The notes under the pieces are model-generated. The model searched no databases. It saw only the letters and a list, made by a program, of their open reading frames with translations, and was not told where the DNA came from. Of a DNA stretch of 64,000 bases, positions 33,017-43,192 are shown piece after piece (the first letter of the stretch is position 1; the number at the start of each line of letters is the position of its first letter). A program made the position numbers and the translations under genes. Source of the stretch: Tillandsia leiboldiana (taxonomy: Eukaryota; Streptophyta; Magnoliopsida; Poales; Bromeliaceae); contig CM055065.1 of NCBI GenBank assembly GCA_029204045.2, forward strand, positions 8,894,363-8,958,362, given 5' to 3'.

Positions 33017-35060
33017 ATGGTTGAAGGTGGAAACATCAACCGACCCCCGTTCTTCGATGGAACAAATTATGCGTACTGGAAAGTGCGGATGAAAGCCTTT
33101 TTAATTTCCATCGACGAACGGGTGTGGCAATCAATTGAATTAGGATGGTCTAATCCAACTGAATTTATTGGTGATGTTCGCACCTTAAAACCTAGGTCGA
33201 AATGGACCAAGGAAGAGTTAGATTCATCTTCTTACAATGGCAAGGGAATTAATGCTATTTTTAATGCCTTATCTCAAACTGAATTCTCTCGCGTCTCGGC
33301 ATGTGAGACTGCGAAAGAAATCTGGGATGTTCTTCAGGTTACACATGAGGGAACTAACCTCGTGAAGATTCAGAAACTGCAAATGCTTACGAGCAAGTTT
33401 GACTCTATCTTGATGGCAGAAAATGAATCTTTCACGGACTACTATACTCGATTGCAAGATATCGTAAACTCATGTGCTAACCTGGGAGAGAAGATTCCAG
33501 AATTTAAGATTGTAAGAAAGATCTTAAGAACTCTTCCTGAACGATTTCGCCCAAAGGTTACTGCCATTGAAACTATTAAACACCCGGACGAAATACGTGT
33601 AGAAGAATTAGTTGGTTCATTACAAACTTATGAAATGACATTTACTACTAACAATTCTTCTGGAAAGGCATCCACTTCTAAGTCTTCAGGTTATGCGTTG
33701 AAAACAACTAAGGAAGAAGACGCGGATACATCCTCCTCAGACGATGACGAGAACCTTCCTATGGAGGAATTTGAGATGCAGCTCGCTCTCTTGACAAGAA
33801 AGTTTCGCCGCAACTTTCGAAGGGGTAATTCAAGCAAATCTCCATCCTTCGGAAAGTCGAACAAAGGAAAGGGTACTTCAAGTTACAAGTCAAGAAAGCA
33901 AGAGAACTTCTCAAAGGATAAGAAAAGTTCAGAAGGACAACTACAATGCTTCAAATGTCGAGGCTACGGCCACATTGCAACGGAGTGTCCCAACAAGTAT
34001 CCGGCAAAGAAGAAGGCGATGCAAGTCGTCACTTGGGATGACAACTCAACGTCAAATGAGTCGTCTTCGAGTGATGAAGAAAAGAGCTCCACCGCATTCC
34101 ACGCGTCCGTATCTTCACCCTTCATGTGCTTTATGGCAAGTACATCCGAGTCGTTGTCCAACTCCACTGTTGAAAAGAATGCAACGGACAATGAATCGGA
34201 TGATTCGGAAGGTGAAGATTTTGCTCTAGCCTACCACAGACTTTTGAGGGATTCAAAGAAAGTGGCTAAGCAAAACAAGAGTTTGAGAGGGAGAGTGCAT
34301 GATCTCGAAGAAGAAGCAAAAAGAGCGACTTCTCTCTCAAACGCTCTTGAAGTGGAAAGGGAAAACCTGATAAAAGCAAATGTTTCCCTTCAAGAGTCCA
34401 AAGAGCAACTTGAGAAGGAACATACAAATCTGGTGGATAACGCGAATCACTTCTCAAAGCTCTACAACGAGGCTCGACAGGATAACCTGGAAATGACAAA
34501 GACCATTTTCCAACTCAAGAATGACTTACAGCGATTCTCTTCAGGAAGGAGTAAGTTGGATAGACTTCTTGGTCTTGGTCAATCAAATCGGTTCGGCCTC
34601 GGATACACTCAAACTGGAAACAGTCCAAGTTCGAGTGGGACAGTTTTTGTGCCTCAGTCGGTATCTCCTCCTCCGACACCGGAATTCAAGACAAACAACG
34701 ACAACAAACCTACTTCATCCTCTTTGGGATCGTCAAGATCTAAGGTATGTTTTCGTTGTGGTGTTTCAGGGCACATAAGAAGATATTGCAAGACGGGAGT
34801 CGAACGCTCATCTCAAACACCTCTTGCAACAACTACCAAAAAGGCTCCTCCCCGGAAATCAAAGCAAAACTTTTCAAATGAAAAGAGACTTGGTAGTTCA
34901 TCGCGCAAGACGATTTCATCAAGGAGCAACAATCGCTATAACAAGACGCTTTCACCTAGGCATATAACTTCACGACCATTACCGACGCTCTCCAAAAAGG
35001 TTTGGGTGCGCAAAGGTGAAATTTTCCCTTGTCTTGTTTTCAATGTTTCCTTGCATGCAT
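33017..35060 (+). CDS. Cop-D gag
   Basis: ATG at 33017, 17 bases after the primer site. The first ~680 residues of the gag-pol frame form gag. N-terminal region PPFFDGTNYAYWKVRMKAF (DUF4219-like), then a UBN2-type capsid region (AKEIWDVLQVTHEG ... LRTLPERFRPKVTAIE, about residues 96-195). First zinc knuckle CFKCRGYGHIATEC at about residue 311, a Ser/Glu-rich acidic stretch, a long charged coiled coil (about 405-510), and a second knuckle CFRCGVSGHIRRYC at about 577. Gag forms the particle and binds RNA. It is open throughout and continuous with the protease. Two knuckles separated by a coiled coil also occur in Cop-E and Cop-J. Confidence 0.85.
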
Positions 35061-38000
35061 ATGATAGTTCGTCTTGGTATCTGGATAGCGGGTGTTCCCG
35101 TCATATAACCGGTGACAAAAATAGTTTTCAAAATCTTGAGAAAATCTCCGGAGGACACGTTGTTTTCGGAGACGGTCGATCTTCCAAAATTGTTGGAAAA
35201 GGGACGGTAGCTATTCCAGATGGCCCGATTTTGAAAAACGTCTTATTTGTTGATGGCCTTAAGACTAACCTCATAAGCATAAGTCAACTTTGCGACAATG
35301 GTTTTTTCAGTTAACTTTTCATCTGTTGAATGCGTTGTAACTGATAAGGACCATGTCTTCTTTTTAAAAGGGGTTAGATCTGAAAACAATTGTTATGTTG
35401 TTCCTAATAAATTTTCTGAAAATTGTAACTTAGCCGCTTTGAATAATGAAACTCTTTGGCATGAAAGGCTAGGTCACTTAAATTTTAAGGAACTTACTAG
35501 AATTTCAAACAAGGACGTGGTCAAGGGGGTTCCAAAACTTTTATTTAAACAAAACGTTGTGTGTGGTGGTTGCCAAAAGGGTAAACAGTCTAGGACTGCA
35601 CACAAGAACTTGAACCACGTTGGTACAAAACGGCCCTTGGAACTTTTGCAAATGGATTTAATGGGGCCGACCCGTCAACCATCCTTGGGAGGTAAATGGT
35701 ACATTTTCTTATTGGTTGATGATTTCTCTAGGTTTTCTTGGGTAGCATTTTTAAAAGAGAAAGCTGATACGTTTGACTCTTTTCATAAGAGTTGCCATCG
35801 TATTATGATTGAAAAGAATGAAAAGATCATTCGTGTTAGAAGTGATAGAGGTGGAGAATTCATAAATTCAAAATTCATTGATTTTTGCACTTCAAATGGC
35901 ATTAAACATGAATTCTCGGCACCCTATATTCCTCAGCAGAATGGTGTTGTTGAGCGCAAAAACAGGGTTGTACAAGAGATGGCGCGTGTGATGCTTCATA
36001 GCCGGAATTTACCGCTACATTTTTGGGCTGAAGCCGTGAACACCGCTGTCTATGTCATTAATAGAGTTTACTTGCGCCCAGGAACTTTAAATACACCATA
36101 TGAGCTGTGGTTTAGTAGAAAACCGGATATCAAATACTTTCGTATCTTCGGGAGTCGATGTTACATTTTACGTGACCGTGAAAATCTTGGAAAGTTCGAC
36201 TCTCGAAGTGATGAAGGGATCTTTTTGGGTTACTCTACGAATAGCAGAGCATATCGAGTATTTAACATTGAATCTAAGACGATCGTAGAATCTATAAATG
36301 TTAAAGTAGATGAAGCTTTTCAATTTGGATCTGGAAAATCTACCCTCGATATCTCTCTAGATGATGATTCTCCTGCTAGTGCATCTTCTCATGATAATAC
36401 TTCCAATATTAATGATACATCTAATGGCTCTTCTAGTTTATCTGATGTGCAGGAATCATCTCATGTATCTCCGAGTACTCCGTTTCAACAAACGTTACGA
36501 ATCTCCAAGGATCATCCGGAATCGAACATCATTGGAGATCCACAAGAAGGAGTTAGAACTCGGAAGCAGTTGGTTTGTGGATTCGCTTGCTATGTATCTT
36601 TAATCGAACCAAAGAACATAGATGAAGCTCTTCAGGATGACTACTGGATTAAAGCAATGCAGGAAGAGCTCCATCAATTTGAGCGAAACAAAGTCTGGGA
36701 ATTAACGAAGCCTCCAAAGCAACATAATGTGATAGGTACCAAATGGATCTTCAAGAACAAGAAATATGAGGATGGTACTATCATCAGGAACAAGGCACGA
36801 TTAGTTGCTCAAGGTTATTCTCAAGTAGAAGGTATAGACTTTGACGAAACATTCGCCCCTGTAGCTAGACTCGAGTCCATTCGTATACTATTTGCTATTG
36901 CTTGTCATTTTAAAATCAAATTATTTCAAATGGACGTTAAGAGCGCATTTCTAAATGGTTTTTTAAATGAGGAAGTTTATGTGGCTCAACCGAAAGGTTT
37001 TGTAGATCATAAACAACCTAACCATGTTTTTTCGTTTGAAAAAGGCTCTTTACGGTCTGAAACAAGCACCGCGAGCATGGTACGAAAGGTTAACAAAGCA
37101 CCTTTTGGAGAAGGGCTATACTCGAGGGGGAGCTGATAGGACTCTCTTTGTGAAGCATTATCAAAGCAATTTCATTATAGCACAAATCTATGTCGATGAC
37201 ATTGTATTTGGCGCAACAAGAGATAATGATGCTTCTAAATTCGCGGAGACCATGGAAAGCGAATTTGAGATGTCCATGATGGGCGAATTGACTTATTTTC
37301 TTGGATTGCAAATTAAACAAAATGATGAAGGTATTCACTTGAGTCAATCCAAGTATGCAATGGAGTTGGTCAAAAAGTTTGATCTAGAAAATTGTAAAGA
37401 TTTTCCAACTCCAATGGGAACTAGCCACAAGGGACTTGGAAGTGAATCACATAGTGAGAATGTAGACGAGAAACTGTATAGAAGTATGATTGGAAGTCTA
37501 CTTTACCTCACGGCTAGTCGCCCGGATATATCCTTTAGTGTTGGGATTTGCGCGAGATATCAATCAGCACCAAAGGAGGTTCACCTGAAAGCGGTTGAAA
37601 CGGATCATCCGGTACATCAAAGGATCAATTAATTTCGGAATTTGGTATCCTATGGGAACAAGTCTGGATATTGTTGGATACTCAGATGCCGATTGGGCAG
37701 GATCAGTGGATGATCGGAAAAGCACGAGTGGTGCATGCTTCTATCTTGGCCATTGCCTTGTTGCATGGCACAGTAAAAAGCAGAATTGCATAGCACTCTC
37801 GACTGTCGAAGCGGAATACATTTCAGCTGGAAGTTGCTCAACTCAACTCATTTGGATGAAAAGCGTATTGAGCGACTTCCGCATTTCAGCATCTTCGGTA
37901 ACAATTCTTTGTGACAACACAAGTGCAATTAACATTTCTAAAAACCCTGTGTTGCACTCTAGAACAAAACATATTGAACTTAGATATCATTTTCTTAGAG

Positions 38001-38137
38001 AGCTAGTTGAATCAAATACTCTTCAACTTTCATATATTTCAACTGAGGATCAATTGGCTGACTTTTTAACAAAACCTTTGGATCAAAAACGTTTTATTCA
38101 TTTACGAAAAGCAATTGGAATGCTTTCCTTGAAATAA
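35061..38137 (+). pseudogene. Cop-D pol (protease, integrase, RT, RNase H), three frameshifts
   Basis: Protease active site LDSGCSRH at about 35085. Integrase: HERLGHLNF ... CGGCQKGKQSR zinc domain (35458-35590), core with LQMDLMGP, SDRGGEF and PQQNGVVERKNR (35650-35960). RT: ARLVAQGYSQ, FAPVARLESIR and YVDDIVFGAT (about 37190). RNase H: YSDADWAGSVDDRKSTSG and VEAEYISAG, ending at 38137. The frame breaks at about 35302 (six T where Cop-J has five), about 37026 (again six T against five) and about 37593 (extra T). Apart from these three single-base insertions the whole frame is open. The element may have been intact very recently, or the insertions may be sequencing errors. Confidence 0.9.
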
Positions 38138-39074
38138 ACTTCTTTTTGAAACCTTTGCTTAGGATAGGTTTTGTATTTGTTTTTGTTTTGTTCATTATCT
38201 ATGTTTGTACATAGGACATTAATTGAGCATAGATCATAATTGACTTTAATTGCATCTTTTCGCACATTTAGAAATTTATTATGCTTTTGCCATCATAATA
38301 TTTCACTGTTGCAATGATCATTTATGTTAATTAAATCATCTTCTAAGTGATCAAAGTCAATTTCTCTCTCTCAATGATCTCTTGGTATAGTCATTATCTT
38401 ATTTGACTGCTTAGTCGAGTATGAAATCGAGATCAATATTTGGTTGAATACTTTATATCTTAAATAATTGATAGCCAATTGAGGGGGAGTCATAGAAAAA
38501 GTAAAATGCTCAAAAGATGTGGAAAGAGTTACATCCCAATGAGGAGTGTGAAAACTACCACCACATGGAGGAAAGAGCTACCACCTCGGTCGTCCGAGTA
38601 TTGTGTGCAGCTACCACATGTATACCAAGCATGGTTGTTCAAATTTTGATTAAGTAAAATGCATGTTGAAATACTTGACTTCGTCAAATTTCAAGGTTGG
38701 TATAAGGTGGGTTTTTAAAGAAAGATGCTCAAAGAGCCACTCTCTTCAACAGATTGTCTAGATACATTATCTACTATATTTGGGATTTCAAACATCTATT
38801 GATCTTTGTATTTCATTTTCTTTACTGAATTGATGATTTGATAAAGGCATTACTCATAAGATCAAGTTAGATGTAATTGAAGGTGTTCAACTTTAAGGGA
38901 TTTAATTCTTGTAAATTCTCGTTTCATTTTTGGATATTATTGATAGATTTGGCATAATCTAATTCTTGTTGTATGAAACGATGATTTGTGTTTAAGGTTG
39001 ATACACATTTGTGCTTACAATCTTTTTCTGGTTTTTCTTGAATTTCTCTGAAATTTTCTAAAGAAAAAGTTGGA
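38138..39074 (+). other. Cop-D post-pol non-coding region with conserved block
   Basis: No gene. It holds a purine-rich motif 'aattgagggggagt' (about 38477), the conserved block 38514-38634 shared with Cop-F and in part Cop-E, and 'gatgctcaaagagccac' (about 38725) conserved in all three. The rest is AT-rich and aligns with 1915-2845 of Cop-F. Confidence 0.6.
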
Positions 39075-39250
39075 GCCGATCCGGATCGGGCAAGATGATC
39101 CGGATCCCGAACGCAGGTATTCTTCTGCGGGCTGACGATCCGGATTGGACCTGCCGATCCGGATCCCGAACGCAGTTTCTCACTGCGGGCAGCCGATCCG
39201 GATCGCAATCATGAACTGATCCGGATCGCGGCTAGGGTTTTATAAAGAAC
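39075..39250 (+). promoter_or_regulatory. Internal GATCCGGATC cluster with TATA-like box (Cop-D)
   Basis: Six to seven GATCCGGAT(C/T) motifs lie between 39075 and 39235, two of them as GATCCGGATCCCGAACGCAG. The TATA-like 'ggttttataaag' follows at 39236-39247. This reproduces the LTR arrangement (array, then TATA box) ahead of the envelope-like ORF. The gag-only Cop-E, which lacks that ORF, also lacks this cluster. A separate promoter for the third ORF is inferred. Confidence 0.5.
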
Positions 39251-39362
39251 AAAAGGGTTTTGATTTCTTTTACTCCAATCTTTTGTTCCAAAGTTTCCAG
39301 AGCCTCTCTCTCTAGATTTCATCCTTCCTGGAAGCTTTCAAACTCAAGTTCTTCAACTCCAA

Positions 39363-39744
39363 GTAAGTTTTATTGATCAAAATCTCGGTTTTTCACCGTT
39401 TTTCTCTTTTCCTCCTCAAACGTGATGAATTTCTTGGATCAACTTTGTTTGTGGATGGTTTTTGATCAAATTTCTTTTGAAATAAGAACTCTGGGTAGAT
39501 TAGTTTTGATTATATGCTAGGTATTCTCCTGATTACGGATTTTTAGGTTTCGATTTCTAAAATTTCGGTTTTAGGGCATATAATAAGGATTTTCGAAAAT
39601 CATGCAATTGATCTATTTTTAAAAGTCCTTTTGCAAAACTAATTTGATTCTTAGTCTCTCTACATGATTATGATTGTTGGGTACAATTTTTCAAATTTTT
39701 GAAAATTAACAATTTTTCATGTGTTCTTGAGTTGGTCTTCACAG
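39363..39744 (+). other. Candidate leader intron before the envelope-like region (Cop-D)
   Basis: Donor CCAA|GTAAGTTTT at 39363 and acceptor TCTTCACAG ending at 39744, 382 bases. Cop-F has the same sites at the same spacing (383 bases). The interior is T-rich, as plant introns are. The ATG of the envelope-like region follows at 39770. Confidence 0.45.
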
Positions 39745-39769
39745 GATACATTTTTCACTAGCAATCAAA

Positions 39770-41185
39770 ATGGTGATCACTTAGATTATTTTCCTACTTG
39801 CTGCCATGGTACATGTCAAGGATACTGCCAAGCTAAGAAGGCTAAGAAAGCAAAGAAGACTAAGGTTGATTCCGACACTGAATCAGAGACAGAATCGATC
39901 GACTGGGATAACATCGAAATCGAGCAAGCTGCTCCCATTGTCTCCAAAGGGAAAGCAACTGCTGAAGCTTCAAAACCTACTGCAGCTGAAAAAGGAAAAG
40001 CCCCTATGGAACCAAGTCCAATTGGAACAAAAAGAAAAACCGTGTGCAAGAAAAAGAGGCAGTGCTCAGGGAATTACCATTGAGGAACCAGTTGCTAGGC
40101 AGCCTCCTCCACAAGACTTCATCAGCTCCGAAAGAATCAAGGATTTTGAGAAGAGGGAATGCATTGGCGAGAGACATGTCAATGTCAAACCAATGAAGGA
40201 ACGATCTGTAGCTTTTGGGACTTTGTTTGACCAAGTTGGTCTTGCTCAAATTGCAACTTCCCTGAGACTACTGGGTACTGTCCACACTCAGTTCGAATGT
40301 TTTATCAGAACGCTGCAAGTTGATTGATCACGAGGATGGACGTCGAGAATTTCACACTTGGTTAAAAATATCAAAATCAAAGTCACACCCCAGCTGATTG
40401 GAGTTGTGCTAGGTATGACAGCCAGAGCTGATGGACTCCATTACCTAAAAACTCAAAGCTTCAACGATAACTCCTGGAGAGCTGTAGTTAATGGAATTTG
40501 TCTTCCAAATACTCGGTCGACCGAAAATTCTGTTTTCTCTAAAGAGCTTCGACCAGGAGATCGGTATATAAACTTCATTGTCTGCTACAACATTCTTCCC
40601 AACATGATACGAAGGTTCTTCGATGGGACAGAATGTTATACCTTTATCTTCTTGAAAACCCGGCCGCATTGATGGGAGCAAACTTGAATATTCCTTATCT
40701 CATTGGTCAAGGATGGCGCGGTATGTGGAACACTCTCACCCCACATAGAGACTACCCCTACCCAATGATTATCATGCGCATCCTTAGAAAGTTTAAAGTC
40801 GATACAAGCGCGAGCTCATACATGTACAGTTTGGGCACCACAACAATTGTGAAGTCCTTATCGACTAAACAAGATGAACCCTTAATACCTCCTCACCGGC
40901 AACGAGCACAACAACAACGAGCGACAACCTCTGCACTGGCAGAAAACTCCTCCTGTTCCACCAGCACAGCAGGCACCTCCATCCACTTCTGATGATGGAT
41001 GCGTCAGTGAGTTCAATCTTTAAGGAACAACAGCGACTCTCAAACGAGCAAGAGCGCATGGCTACTGATGTCGCTGAAATGAAAGAGGATATCAAAGAAG
41101 TTAAGAAGGAACAAGCTTCTATAAACAACGGATCAAGAAAATGTTTCAGAAGCTTGGGTGTATCAGCTCCGACGACTCTGCATAA
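39770..41185 (+). pseudogene. Cop-D envelope-like ORF, broken
   Basis: ATG at 39770, TAG as fifth codon (tryptophan in Cop-F), then hydrophobic residues, a Lys-rich and an acidic segment (DSDTESETESIDWDN, about 39870) and, in changing frames, a central domain (about 40110-40800; CYNILPNMIRRF, LNIPYLIGQGWRGMW, YPMIIMRILRKFKVD) and a C-terminal coiled coil (KEQQRLSNEQERMATDVAEM, about 41020). From memory the central domain resembles the 'putative plant transposon protein' family found in many plant retroelements. At least three frameshifts and the early stop show it is not made. Function in intact relatives is unknown. Confidence 0.65.
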
Positions 41186-41913
41186 AGTTTTTCTTCTTTT
41201 CTCTAATCTTTCTTTTGCAGGTTTTTAAGTTTTTGTTCTTATTTAGTTCTCAGGAGTTTCTTTATTTTGTTCTATTTAACTCTCCTTAAAGTTTTGTGAT
41301 TTTGGCTTTGTTTGTGACAAGAAGGGGGAGAGAGTTTAGAGGGAACTTGAACAATGACAATGATGTGATGTGAACATCAAGGTAAGTGAACATCAAGGGA
41401 ACTTGAACAATGAACTTGAACAAATGATGATGTGAATGTGTGAACATCGAAGTAAGTAGAACTTCAACTTTTGGTTTTCATTTGTTTTGAATGCATGCCT
41501 CGACTAACTATTCGACTAACTATTGGGGCATGTAATATAACTAACAAGTTGATGTTCACTAACATGACATTTTTTTTAATTTGCATAGAAGATATGTTGG
41601 TTTTTGACTATGATTCTCTTACATATCTGAATTCTCAAATGTCATGATGATCAGATAAACTCTATCTCTGTACTAGGTTTTGTATGCTAAATATTCTTGA
41701 GGTATCTAACGATCTCTTTTTGTCAAGAATGATTTCTTTGTGCAGAGAGTACAGATGTCTAAGTCTAGAGTCTGTTTTAGGAGTTTATCTCATGTTTTTA
41801 AATTTTGGATCTCCATTGTAAATTTTTGTTGTATGGTGATAGCAACAAAAATATCTTTTTGAATTTTCTTTAGTGGATCTGTGTTTTGTCACGAAACCGC
41901 CAAAGGGGGAGAT
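41186..41913 (+). other. Cop-D 3' untranslated region with two polypurine tracts
   Basis: No gene. It carries 'gtgacaagaagggggagaga' (41314-41333), repeats of 'gaacatcaagg/gaacttgaacaatga' (about 41340-41460), 'gcatgcctcgactaacta' (shared with Cop-F at 4318) and the 3' polypurine tract 'ccaaagggggagat' directly before the LTR. Confidence 0.65.
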
Positions 41914-42714
41914 TGTTACGGAATTTGAGTTGGCGTAGTTTCGTGAAAGTCTCAAGTCTTGAAGATTGAAGGTGAAGAAAGTTGGATCATTTAACTCAAT
42001 CTCAAGAAAGAAGAATTCAAAAGGATCAGGTATGTTTAACTAAAGATTTTGTGTGATCCGAATACTTCTTGTAGTGTAGAAACACTTGGAAGAATCTTTC
42101 ATTGCATAAAAATCAAAAACTGGTGTTCGGACATGTTCAGGATCCGGATCAGAGCCCGATCCGGATCCCGAAGGTGGTTGTTCATACAATACTTCAATCC
42201 GGATCGCAGCCTCTCTTGATCCGGATCCCGAACGTTGAGTTTTCTGAATTGTATGAACGATCGGATCAGACAATCCGATCCGGATCCCGAACGTTGATTT
42301 TCTGGAAACCGTCTTTATTGCACTGCAATCCGGATCCCAAATCCGATCCGGATCGCCGTCCGTCAAATTCCAGAAATGTTAGGTTTTTGATTCTTATCTC
42401 CTTCCTAGGGTTTCTAACCTATAAATAGACCCTATGACTCTTTTTCTAGGGGAATCCAAAAATAATCCACAAGCCGTCATTTTCATAATACATCATCTTA
42501 ACGGCTCTAGATCCACATATAGAGAAGAAAGGAAATCATTAGAGAATACTCTATGTTTCTTCATCTATATTGATTAGTTGATTCTAGGTTTTCTACTCAC
42601 ATCTTGAGTTGAATCAAACTAATGAATACTTAGATGGTATTTTCCGATCTATCTTTGATCTAAGTATTCGGTTGTTTTTCCCTATTTAGATCCTTATTAC
42701 ATATAACCCCAACC
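41914..42714 (+). repeat. Cop-D 3' LTR, internally deleted, ends at gap
   Basis: TGTTACGGAATTTG at 41914; follows the 5' LTR to 'ctaagtattcgg' (42671) and then jumps to 'ttgtttttccctatttagatcc', losing about 480 bases equivalent to 32463-32940. The lost part contains the hairpin array. Many single-base deletions relative to the 5' LTR occur in the last 500 bases. It ends 'ataaccccaacc' at the run of N, so the target duplication cannot be checked. Confidence 0.85.
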
Positions 42715-42814
42715 NNNNNNNNNNNNNNNNNNNNNNNNNNNNNNNNNNNNNNNNNNNNNNNNNNNNNNNNNNNNNNNNNNNNNNNNNNNNNNNNNNNNNN
42801 NNNNNNNNNNNNNN
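42715..42814. other. Assembly gap (100 N)
   Basis: Exactly 100 N, the usual placeholder for a gap of unknown size. Left is a truncated Cop-D LTR; right is the tandem-repeat part of Cop-E. Order and distance across it are not proven. Confidence 0.98.
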
Positions 42815-43192
42815 TCGGATAGGGGGAGACGGAGATGAGATCATCGAGAACAAGAAAGGAGATGAGAACAAAGGAAGCCCACGAAAACAAAAAAAACCAA
42901 GAAAAGACGAATCAAAATGTAGGATTACATTTAATTTAACGATCTGACTTTTGATTTTGTTTGGAGTTTTGTTTTTGCAGGATCTACATCACTTTAAGAC
43001 TCCAAGTCCTAAGTCATAGAGTTTGTTCTAAGACTGGTTCAAATGTATTTTTTGTTTATTGGATCTTTCACGCAAAGAAAGTCAATGTTTTGGTGATGAC
43101 ATTGAGTTTCGATTTTTTTGGTTTAAGATGAGTGACTTGAGCACTTTTATGTATTTTTGGGTTTGTCACGAAATTGCCAAAGGTGGGGAGAT
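42815..43192 (+). mobile_element. 3' internal end of an additional Cop-E copy
   Basis: Matches 47796-48164 of Cop-E: 'agggggagacggagatgagatcatcgag', 'aggatctacatcactttaagactcc', then a polypurine tract 'ccaaaggtggggagat' immediately before the LTR at 43193. A complete element should have host DNA here, so LTR-internal-LTR units are arranged in tandem, with the first unit mostly missing behind the gap. Confidence 0.8.

Larger units (their letters stand above)
31694..42714 (+). mobile_element. Cop-D: SIRE/Maximus-type copia element
   Basis: Order: 5' LTR 31694-32983, primer site, gag-pol 33017-38137, long 3' region with a candidate internal promoter and intron, envelope-like pseudogene 39770-41185, polypurine tract, and an incomplete 3' LTR 41914-42714 that ends at an assembly gap. 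It is inserted in the Gyp-A integrase. Gag with two CCHC knuckles fused to copia-order pol (protease, integrase, RT, RNase H), plus an extra ORF behind pol, places it in the SIRE/Maximus lineage. Three single-base insertions break gag-pol, so it would be recently active or mis-sequenced. Confidence 0.92.
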
